From the NCBI GenBank assembly GCA_937899155.1, contig CALDJM010000035.1, positions 1 through 23,068 on the forward strand: a stretch of DNA of 23,068 bases, in the 5' to 3' direction. Position 1 is the stretch's first letter. Every line of letters begins with the position of its first letter. Both the position numbers and the translations under genes were made by a program. The DNA comes from an uncultured bacterium. Lineage in GTDB: Bacteria > Patescibacteriota > Dojkabacteria > SC72. Shown piece by piece: positions 8,091 through 13,785 of the stretch. The notes under the pieces are model-generated. The model made no database searches. It saw nothing but the letters and a program-made list of their open reading frames with translations, and had not been told where the DNA came from.

Positions 8091-9338
8091 CTAAATCTTT
8101 CTAATATTATCTATATACCACTTAGATAGTAGATGAGTTAACTTGGAGAATGCGATTAATGCTATCATTCCTTGTCCAAAGAGTGCTAAGAAGCCTGTTC
8201 CTAAGAGTGCAACGACTCCAAACATAGCCACTCCACCAATTACTAAAAGAATTTCAGAATCTCTGTTTGCAACAATAGCTAGTACAAATATGGAGGTGAT
8301 AATGAATTGTACTGCAAGTATAAATGTGTCTACAGGAATATGTGATAGCTTTAGATATGAAAGGTAGAATGTGATTGTTAATATTGTAGTGAGTAATGAT
8401 TTAATCAAGATATCCTTATTTGCATGTTTGAAGATTAGGAGATAGATATATGTCGTAATAAGTGCAATACCAAAAGCAAGAGATATTTTTACATACTCTA
8501 GTTTAACCATATTACTATCTAATTCTTTTTCTTCTAGAAGTGAGTATTCAACAGGGATTTTTCCTGCTGTATACAGTATCCTTACAGCTTCTGTTTCTTT
8601 CTCTGTCTCTGTATACAAAGGTATTGTGACAGATGGTGTAGCTGCCATTCCTTCAGTAAAGTCTGGTGTTTGGAATGGAGTCACAAAGAAATCAATCTGC
8701 ATACCAACTATTTTTAATTGATTCTCCTTTAGGAAATCTCTAAATTGTTTGTCTTTGCTCTGTTTCTGTTTGAAGATTGCGAAGTATCTGTACTGACCAT
8801 CTCCACTTTTAAGTTTACTTCTAGGTATGTGTACATTTCTAAACATATTCCAATCAAAATCTGTTGGGTTGTAGTTCTCTCCAAAGACTACAACATAGGG
8901 GTTTTGTTCATCTTCGAAATTCACATCATCTTTTCTAGTTACAATTTTGTAATAATGTCTGGTTGAGATTAATTGTTTGACTAACTCTTCTTCCTTGGAA
9001 GTATTTACAGTAACTTTTAGCAATGATGTGTCTTCTTGACCTTCTTCGCTTCGTATAGCTACTCTCTCAACACCAAACCTGTTTAATCTTCTGTAGATAA
9101 TTTCTTTTGTCTTATTTACATCTTTTTTCTCTTTGCTGTTGAGTTGAAGGGTGTATTCCTTTGACCAGTATTTAGAGTCTTTGCTGTTTAGGTTAAACGA
9201 AACCTTGTTTGAAAGTTTTTCTGTTAAAGGTAAGGCAATAAGTAGAGTTGTTATAAATAGTACAGAGAGTAAGATAAGAGATGTGTATTTAAGTACGGGT
9301 TTCCAGTCTAGTTTTGTAAATCGAATTCGGATTTTCAT
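8091..9338 (-). CDS. Divergent SecD-like preprotein translocase subunit
   Basis: SecD assists SecYEG-driven export by pulling substrates on the outer face of the membrane. This 415-residue protein has the SecD layout: one N-terminal membrane helix (about 18-38), a large extracytoplasmic region (39-280), then five helices (283-303, 310-328, 335-356, 363-384, 386-404). Two SecD landmarks are readable. One is EIIYRRLNRFGVERVAI (79-95), like the P1 fold's ERRVNxLGVSEP. The other is AVRILYTAGKIPVEYSLLEE (251-270), like the SecD stretch before its second helix (LxAGxLPxPxxIVEE). The GxxVDANVLIFER motif of the membrane domain is not recognisable. The start ATG lies 2 nt after the upstream stop. Confident as SecD-related; whether it is functional is unclear. 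Confidence 0.72.
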   Translation of the reverse strand: MKIRIRFTKLDWKPVLKYTSLILLSVLFITTLLIALPLTEKLSNKVSFNLNSKDSKYWSKEYTLQLNSKEKKDVNKTKEIIYRRLNRFGVERVAIRSEEGQEDTSLLKVTVNTSKEEELVKQLISTRHYYKIVTRKDDVNFEDEQNPYVVVFGENYNPTDFDWNMFRNVHIPRSKLKSGDGQYRYFAIFKQKQSKDKQFRDFLKENQLKIVGMQIDFFVTPFQTPDFTEGMAATPSVTIPLYTETEKETEAVRILYTAGKIPVEYSLLEEKELDSNMVKLEYVKISLAFGIALITTYIYLLIFKHANKDILIKSLLTTILTITFYLSYLKLSHIPVDTFILAVQFIITSIFVLAIVANRDSEILLVIGGVAMFGVVALLGTGFLALFGQGMIALIAFSKLTHLLSKWYIDNIRKI

Positions 9339-9340
9339 TG

Positions 9341-9922
9341 TTAGAGTAGGTCAGCTATTTGTCCAAACAGTATGATTTTATCATTTTCTAGTATGTTCAT
9401 TAAGAAAGCTTCTTTTTTCTTTCTGGCAAAATCAAAGTCTTCTTTTCGTATGGCACTAAATCTTAAATTTCTGTCCAAATCTTTCTCTAATTGTCCAACA
9501 GCTGTCATCAATTCTTTGATTTTCATTGTTCCTACAAAAAGGAAATCTATATCTGTTGGCTCTTCGTGCTTTCCTTTAATGAAGTTGTGGGTTAAAACTA
9601 TGACTTCTATACCTTCAATATCCTTTGTTACATTTAAGATAGCTTTTCCAACGTTAGATTCTTTGTAGAAGATGGCTCTCAAGTCCCAAAGGATAGGACA
9701 CTGTTTGTTAACTCTGTATACAACTCTGTTTCCTTCTTTTTTGGATTTGAGTATTCCAGCACTTTCAAGATTTATTAGCTCTCTTCTGACTGCATTGATT
9801 TCTTCTTCAAGCATTCGAACTAAAGCTCTTACATGAAAAGCCGCATCTATATTAGACATGTATACATCCAATATGCTTATTCTTACTTTCGAAATAAAAA
9901 GATGTTTTAGCATTTTTCCCAA
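9341..9922 (-). CDS. Winged-helix DNA-binding protein fused to nucleotidyltransferase-like domain
   Basis: The N-terminal 75 residues form an ArsR/PadR-like winged helix (the helix with REL-INLESAGIL, then a wing with KKEGNRVVYRV). The C-terminal half matches the minimal nucleotidyltransferase fold: a strand followed by PTDIDFLFVG with D124 and D126, and a late KKEAFLMNIL segment. The usual Gly-Ser of the nucleotidyltransferase motif is replaced by THNF, so catalysis is doubtful. Such wHTH-NTase fusions occur in archaea and CPR bacteria, function mostly unknown. The listed start is TTG (9922); the ATG at 9913 gives MLKHLFISKVR and is more likely, since ATG is used almost everywhere else. It lies between the DUF3048 and SecD-like genes and may regulate them. 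Confidence 0.75.
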   Translation of the reverse strand: MGKMLKHLFISKVRISILDVYMSNIDAAFHVRALVRMLEEEINAVRRELINLESAGILKSKKEGNRVVYRVNKQCPILWDLRAIFYKESNVGKAILNVTKDIEGIEVIVLTHNFIKGKHEEPTDIDFLFVGTMKIKELMTAVGQLEKDLDRNLRFSAIRKEDFDFARKKKEAFLMNILENDKIILFGQIADLL

Positions 9923-9936
9923 TATGCTTAATAATG

Positions 9937-11202
9937 TTACTGTTCGATTATATCAAATTTACCGTAGGATTGGGAAATGGCAGCAATCCATATTCTTCCT
10001 CTGTTAAATTTCATAGGTTCACCAGAGGAGTTAAAAAACTTAGTTCTATCTTTCCTTGAGTCTTTTTTCCACTTACCATTAATGACTTTTCCGTCTATTA
10101 AGAAAACAGCTTCTCCTTGTCCAATTGTATCTACAACTAGTCTTGCAGTACCATCAGATGCTGGATTCATTCTTACTTTCTGAATTACAACATTTTTTGC
10201 ACTTACTTGAGAACTTGTTTCTTGGTCAGCATCAATTACTCCACCGATTTTTCTTAAGTATGAATTTGTATCTGGGTCATATGTCCATATTGCATCATAT
10301 TTACCAGAGTTATTTAATCTCATATGAAATACGGTTTTAACAATTGTCTTCTTCCCTCTCTCATCACTTTTAGCATCATTTTTGAATTCATACCCATCTA
10401 TTTTAGGAAGTGAGTCCCAATTTTGTTTCTTGGCATACTCCCATGCATTATTTATTGAATTGTATTCATTGTGTGGAGCATATCTTCTGCCATCGTTCCA
10501 TCTCCATGAACCAATTGTTGCGACATCTTTGATCCCATATGCTTTTACATTCCCACAAGCATTGGCCTTAGGATCTGAACTCTCTGCACATCCATCACGG
10601 ATTAAAAGAGGGTCGTATTCACTTAACCATTCTAGGTAGTACTGTCTTAAGCTTCTAACAGGTCCAACTTTTTCAGGAGCATTACTCCAGAAGATGCCTA
10701 GATATCTAGTTATGCCTCCCTCTGCATTTGTTTCGTAGACAATATCTGCACTGTTTAGTCCTGATTGAGGTCTTGCTTCCGAGTGATTATTTATCATTAC
10801 AGCAACAGGTCTTCTTTTGGTTAATTCGTTCATCTCCTTCTTTGTGAAGAGGAGTCCATTTAAAGGACTTTCTTCTGTTTTAGGTTCTTTGGGTTGGGAG
10901 AGTAGTGGGAGCTTTCTTCCAAAAAGCTTGGATTCGGAAAGAATATATCTCGAGTTGAAGGTAATGACATTTGATGGGTGTGTTGGTTTGAGCTTGTATA
11001 TTCCGAAGTAGTAGAAGGCAGCTATTCCTCCAAGTGTTAATATTGCAACAACAGGGAAAGCGATTTTTCTTAACAGGGGATGTTTCTGTTTTGGTTCTTC
11101 CTTTTTTACTTCTTCTTTCTTTGGTAAGTTATTGTCCTTATTGACTTTTTGAGTCTCTTGAGACACTTCTTTACCATCTGCGATTTCTATGACTTTTGCC
11201 AT
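9937..11202 (-). CDS. DUF3048 (YerB-like) membrane-anchored extracytoplasmic protein
   Basis: A 421-residue protein with a Lys/Glu-rich cytoplasmic N-terminus, one membrane helix (about 45-68) and a large outside domain. The DUF3048 hallmarks are clear: RPVAVMINNHSEARPQSGL (131-149), ADIVYETNAEGGITRYL, and GPVRSLRQYYLEW (180-192). The C-terminal half is the DUF3048_C region (DGKVINGKWKKDSR, GRIWIAAI). Bacillus YerB, the reference protein, is a lipoprotein of unknown biochemical role; here a transmembrane anchor replaces the lipobox. Two Cys (C205, C216) in the outside domain could form a disulfide, which fits the DsbA-like gene in the window. It heads the minus-strand run to miaA and has a leaderless-type promoter right at its ATG. 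Confidence 0.9.
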   Translation of the reverse strand: MAKVIEIADGKEVSQETQKVNKDNNLPKKEEVKKEEPKQKHPLLRKIAFPVVAILTLGGIAAFYYFGIYKLKPTHPSNVITFNSRYILSESKLFGRKLPLLSQPKEPKTEESPLNGLLFTKKEMNELTKRRPVAVMINNHSEARPQSGLNSADIVYETNAEGGITRYLGIFWSNAPEKVGPVRSLRQYYLEWLSEYDPLLIRDGCAESSDPKANACGNVKAYGIKDVATIGSWRWNDGRRYAPHNEYNSINNAWEYAKKQNWDSLPKIDGYEFKNDAKSDERGKKTIVKTVFHMRLNNSGKYDAIWTYDPDTNSYLRKIGGVIDADQETSSQVSAKNVVIQKVRMNPASDGTARLVVDTIGQGEAVFLIDGKVINGKWKKDSRKDRTKFFNSSGEPMKFNRGRIWIAAISQSYGKFDIIEQ

Positions 11203-11208
11203 ATGAAT

Positions 11209-11236
11209 ATAGTAGCATAAATATTTGGTATTTCAA
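11209..11236 (-). promoter_or_regulatory. Leaderless promoter of the DUF3048-SecD-miaA run
   Basis: Minus strand: TTGAAA (11236-11231), 16 nt, TACTAT (11214-11209) with extended TG. Exactly 6 nt separate the -10 from ATG at 11202, placing the predicted +1 on the A of ATG. Confidence 0.7.
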
Positions 11237-11254
11237 ATCTAGTTATGATACTAT
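11225..11254 (+). promoter_or_regulatory. Divergent promoter of the 11283 gene
   Basis: TTGGTA (11225-11230), 18 nt, TACTAT (11249-11254) with TG at 11246-11247. The predicted start is near 11261 and the leader about 22 nt. Its -35 abuts the -35 of the opposite promoter, so the two polymerases would compete for one site. Confidence 0.6.
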
Positions 11255-11282
11255 TTACCAATAAGTTAATTAAGATAAATAC

Positions 11283-12311
11283 ATGAAAAAACCATTTATA
11301 TATCTTCTAATACTTTTAGTAGTAGTTGGTGGTTTAGCTGCCTACATCATATCTAGAGGTAAAGGTGAAGATGTAGATCCTCTGGATAGTACATCTATTG
11401 AAAAGAAGGAGGAAAAGAAAGAGACGAAGAAAGATTCTAAAAAAGACGGTAAGAAGGTTGAGAAGAAAGAGAAGGGTACAATAAAGAGTGATACTGATTT
11501 CTCTACTTACTCTTCAAAGGCTCAAGAGGTTGGTCAAAAGAGTGAAGATGGTAGTGAGGATACATTTGTCTTAGAGAGTATTACAGATTCTAAAAAAGAT
11601 GGTTATCATAGTTTTGTGTTTACTTTAAGTGGTGAGAAGCAACCTTATGCTGTGGCTTCATATAATAGTAGCTCTGGTGTTGTTAGATTGGATTTGTATG
11701 ATATTGAGAAAGATAGTAGTGGTATTGCATATCAAGGAAAGAGAGATATTAATGAGGGTGGTGTAACAAAGCTATATAGAGCTGTTTCAGGAGTTCAAAA
11801 GAGGAGTATATATGAAGTTGGTGTTGAGGATCAGACAGTATTTAAACTTACTTCAGAAGAGGGTTCTACAGATAATAAGTGGGAGATTACACTTAATGTT
11901 AAGTATCCTGGAGAGAGAGAGGTTGATGTGGATTTAGGTAGTGAGAAGTTCTCTAGAGAGGATCAAGAGATTAAGGGTGGTAGTGAGGCTTCTGTATTGT
12001 CTTACTCATATAGTGCAGGTGGTGGTGTTATGAAGTTTGTATGGGGTGTTTCAGCTTCTGGTAACCCTATCCCAACAGTTAAGGCATCTCTTGATACAAG
12101 TAATGATTTGGTTGTTGTGTTTGAGGATGTTGGTATGGATAAGGTTGGTGGTGCAGGTAAAGAATTTACACTTCCATTTGGTATTGTAGCAAAGAGTGAG
12201 AGGAGTGGTAGTGAGACAAGGTATACCTTTACAGGCATGACAGAGAAGAGTGAGTATATGTTGAGTGCTGGTCTTAGTCCAAATCAGGTGATTCTTGAAA
12301 TTAAGAAGTAG
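11283..12311 (+). CDS. Membrane-anchored extracytoplasmic beta-rich protein, unknown function
   Basis: I do not recognise a named family. The 342 residues begin with an uncleaved anchor helix (about 5-23), then a low-complexity Lys/Glu/Asp linker (36-66), then a soluble beta-strand-rich region. Two sections (about 95-210 and 235-340) each show strand-dense sequence ending with hydrophobic strands (VVRLDLYDI; QVILEIKK). This is loosely reminiscent of AMIN-type peptidoglycan-binding domains, but no motif proves it. There are no cysteines and no catalytic signature. Codons are rich in G and T (GGT, GTT, AGT). It is expressed from a promoter divergent to the DUF3048 run and ends in a strong hairpin terminator, so it is monocistronic. 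Most likely a cell-surface structural or binding protein. Confidence 0.7.
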   Translation: MKKPFIYLLILLVVVGGLAAYIISRGKGEDVDPLDSTSIEKKEEKKETKKDSKKDGKKVEKKEKGTIKSDTDFSTYSSKAQEVGQKSEDGSEDTFVLESITDSKKDGYHSFVFTLSGEKQPYAVASYNSSSGVVRLDLYDIEKDSSGIAYQGKRDINEGGVTKLYRAVSGVQKRSIYEVGVEDQTVFKLTSEEGSTDNKWEITLNVKYPGEREVDVDLGSEKFSREDQEIKGGSEASVLSYSYSAGGGVMKFVWGVSASGNPIPTVKASLDTSNDLVVVFEDVGMDKVGGAGKEFTLPFGIVAKSERSGSETRYTFTGMTEKSEYMLSAGLSPNQVILEIKK

Positions 12312-12325
12312 GTAGAGATTTTAGA

Positions 12326-12377
12326 TTGAACCTCTCTATATCCTTTCTATAAAGGGTTGAGAGGTTCAAATTCTTTT
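12326..12377 (+). terminator. Rho-independent terminator after the 11283 gene
   Basis: An 11-bp perfect outer stem TTGAACCTCTC (12326-12336) / GAGAGGTTCAA (12359-12369) encloses a second stem CCTTT-CTAT-AAAGG. A short U-rich tail TTCTTTT (12371-12377) follows. The 3' arm also contains the probable -35 of the tRNA promoter. Confidence 0.8.
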
Positions 12378-12392
12378 AAAGTTGTGTATAAT
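12365..12392 (+). promoter_or_regulatory. Promoter of tRNA-Pro
   Basis: TTCAAA (12365-12370), 16 nt, TATAAT (12387-12392). The predicted start is near 12399, 8 nt before the mature tRNA. The -35 lies inside the terminator's 3' arm. Confidence 0.6.
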
Positions 12393-12406
12393 GTCGGAGT
12401 AATGTA

Positions 12407-12480
12407 CGGGGTGTAGTTCAGATGGCTAGAACGCTTGTATGGGGTACAAGAGGTCGCTCGTTCAAGTCGAGTCACCCCGA
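12407..12480 (+). tRNA. tRNA-Pro(GGG)
   Basis: The 74-nt cloverleaf folds fully. Acceptor CGGGGTG/CACCCCG is perfect with discriminator A73. The D stem is GTTC/GAAC. The anticodon stem CTTGT/ACAAG carries loop ATGGGGT, giving anticodon GGG with G37. The T stem is GCTCG/CGAGT (one G-T pair) with loop TTCAAGT. The C1-G72 pair and A73 are bacterial tRNA-Pro identity elements. CCA is not encoded (TATA follows), so a CCA-adding enzyme is required. GGG reads CCC and CCT; CCA/CCG codons need another tRNA-Pro elsewhere. Confidence 0.96.
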
Positions 12481-12570
12481 TATAGTTTTAGATTAAGAAT
12501 ATGGACAGTATATTTCTAAAACTGTTTGACAAGATCTATAAAATATGTAAAATGTTATCCGCTTATCTAA

Positions 12571-12576
12571 TACTAT
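12571..12576 (+). promoter_or_regulatory. -10 box of the 29-residue ORF
   Basis: TACTAT ends 9 nt before ATG 12586, giving a predicted leader of about 3 nt. There is no clear -35. Confidence 0.4.
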
Positions 12577-12585
12577 AGTTTTAAA

Positions 12586-12675
12586 ATGGAATCAGATAAA
12601 AAGAGTAATAAATATTTGTTGCTTTATTCACTGTTATTCTTAATCCCATTGGTAGTCCTTTTTATAAAAGGATAA
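12586..12675 (+). CDS. Small single-span membrane peptide, 29 residues
   Basis: Short ORF from ATG 12586 to TAA 12675. A polar, Lys-rich start (MESDKKSNK) is followed by an uninterrupted hydrophobic helix of about 17 residues (YLLLYSLLFLIPLVVLF) and a short IKG tail. This gives a clean one-span topology with the positive N-terminus probably inside. A -10 box (TACTAT) sits 9 nt before the ATG, matching the leaderless pattern of other genes here, and an inverted repeat follows. I do not recognise a family; small membrane peptides often modulate a larger membrane partner, and the histidine kinase downstream is one candidate. The size leaves a fair chance that it is not a gene. Confidence 0.45.
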   Translation: MESDKKSNKYLLLYSLLFLIPLVVLFIKG

Positions 12676-12699
12676 TTTCTTAGGAAATATAGCTTGTAA

Positions 12700-12720
12700 A
12701 TCTCATATGTAATATGAGAT
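12700..12720. repeat. 9-bp perfect inverted repeat, possible operator or hairpin
   Basis: ATCTCATAT (12700-12708), 3-nt GTA spacer, ATATGAGAT (12712-12720). No T-tract follows on the plus strand, so it is a weak terminator candidate. It lies about 50 nt upstream of the -10 box of the next gene, where a regulator could bind. The rest of 12481-12783 shows only the short ORF and the promoters. Confidence 0.5.
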
Positions 12721-12771
12721 GATGGAGTTGTTACTAGATTAGTTCTGAGTAAATATCATATCTAAATTAGC

Positions 12772-12777
12772 TATACT
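12772..12777 (+). promoter_or_regulatory. -10 box giving a leaderless start at 12784
   Basis: TATACT followed by exactly 6 nt and then ATG, so the predicted +1 is the A of ATG. No well-spaced -35 is seen. Confidence 0.55.
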
Positions 12778-12783
12778 TAATTT

Positions 12784-13296
12784 ATGGAAACAGAGTCCTT
12801 TTTTGAAAAAGAACAAGTAAGTTCTGATTTAGGGAGTACAAGTTCTTATGAAATGTTAGAAGAATATGGAGTAGAGGAAGTTCCTGTAAATGATTCTCGA
12901 GAATTACATGAACCGCAGTTGAATCCTAGGAACCTCCAGTATGAGCTAGTTGAAGAAGTTGAAGGAGAACCTGTATTTACATCTTCTTCTGTAGAGTTCC
13001 CTTTAAACCCGAATCCCAAGTATTTGCAGGGGCTTGAAAGAATAAAAGAGACAGATAGTGCTGTTGTTCGTTATTCAAAACTTATATTGCTTGCGGGGAC
13101 AGATAAAGCCTTAATAGATTTAATAGTGAATGGTATCTCGACTGGTTTATCTCATGGTACCATGGATGTTATTTATAGAGTAGGTGTCGGAGAAAGAGTT
13201 GATACCATTCTTGACAACTTTGATATAGCAGTAGGTTCTTTACAAAGGAGAGTCATAATATCAGATTTAATTGCAAAAGTTGTTTGTTGCCAATAG
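12784..13296 (+). CDS. Hypothetical acidic protein upstream of histidine kinase
   Basis: 170 residues, no family recognised. The first 100 residues are acidic, Ser/Pro-containing and probably disordered (many Glu, NPNP). The rest (about 100-165) looks helical and folded (YSKLILLAGTDKALIDLIV; VGERVDTILDNFDIAVGSL). There is no signal peptide or membrane helix, so it is cytosolic. It ends VVCCQ at a TAG that overlaps by 13 nt an ORF in the -1 frame. Together with that ORF it may be one gene split by a frameshift, or two coupled genes. It starts at a leaderless-type promoter and precedes the histidine kinase by two genes, so a linked signalling role is conceivable but unproven. Confidence 0.6.
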   Translation: METESFFEKEQVSSDLGSTSSYEMLEEYGVEEVPVNDSRELHEPQLNPRNLQYELVEEVEGEPVFTSSSVEFPLNPNPKYLQGLERIKETDSAVVRYSKLILLAGTDKALIDLIVNGISTGLSHGTMDVIYRVGVGERVDTILDNFDIAVGSLQRRVIISDLIAKVVCCQ

Positions 13297-13769
13297 AAGG
13301 GGTTTATCAGTCAGGGAAGGAAGGGATGGTTGTTACTAATGTTGACAGATCTGAAAAGGCAAATGAAAAAGCTGAGAAGACACTGACAAGTATTAACAAT
13401 AGGAAGAATATAGGTCTTTCTTTAAAATCGGAACAAAGAGATATACTAAAAAATGGGTTAGAGATCTTAACTAATGGTAGAAAGGCTGAAATAATTGAAT
13501 GCACAGGTTTTTGGGAGTATTTGAGTGATATACAGAGAGATTTACTATTGAAAAATGTATCTGAGGGAATAGAAGAAAAAGATATTTTTATTTTAACTGT
13601 CTTAATGGATAACCCTCAGGAGCATATTTTCGATGCAATCAAATTTAAGAAGTTGTCTTCTACAAAGTTAGAGAAGATGATTCCTTTTGTAAAGAAATAT
13701 TTTAGTAGAATAGAAAGGATTGTTAAAACACCAAACAATACCTATGCGACTTTTATACTAAAGAAATAG
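13284..13769 (+). CDS. Hypothetical helical protein, overlaps the preceding ORF
   Basis: 161 residues from a TTG at 13284. The first ATG in frame is 13326 (MVVTNVDRSEKANEK), preceded by GGGAAGGAAGGG, one of the few Shine-Dalgarno-like stretches here, so the real start is probably 13326 (147 residues). The frame is open back to about 13224, so a -1 frameshift joining it to the upstream ORF is possible. The protein is Lys/Glu-rich and helical with no membrane segment. A central part (FWEYLSDIQRDLLLKNVSEGI) and a C-terminal part (LEKMIPFVKKYFSRIERIV) look like helical repeats. No known domain is recognised. It ends 16 nt before the histidine kinase ATG. Confidence 0.55.
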   Translation: MLPIEGVYQSGKEGMVVTNVDRSEKANEKAEKTLTSINNRKNIGLSLKSEQRDILKNGLEILTNGRKAEIIECTGFWEYLSDIQRDLLLKNVSEGIEEKDIFILTVLMDNPQEHIFDAIKFKKLSSTKLEKMIPFVKKYFSRIERIVKTPNNTYATFILKK

Positions 13770-13771
13770 TT

Positions 13772-13777
13772 TATAAT
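13772..13777 (+). promoter_or_regulatory. -10 box of the histidine kinase
   Basis: Perfect TATAAT starting 2 nt after the upstream stop, 8 nt before ATG 13786. The predicted leader is 2 nt. The kinase is therefore probably transcribed on its own as well as by read-through. Confidence 0.6.
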
Positions 13778-13785
13778 ACATAGAG

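Noticed and set aside
9913..9922. TTG start of the winged-helix protein
   Set aside because: The ATG three codons later fits the family start better; it changes only three residues.
13284..13326. TTG at 13284 as the true start of the second unknown ORF
   Set aside because: ATG 13326 has a Shine-Dalgarno-like GGAAGG ahead and nearly every other gene uses ATG; the longer form is kept only as the outer limit.
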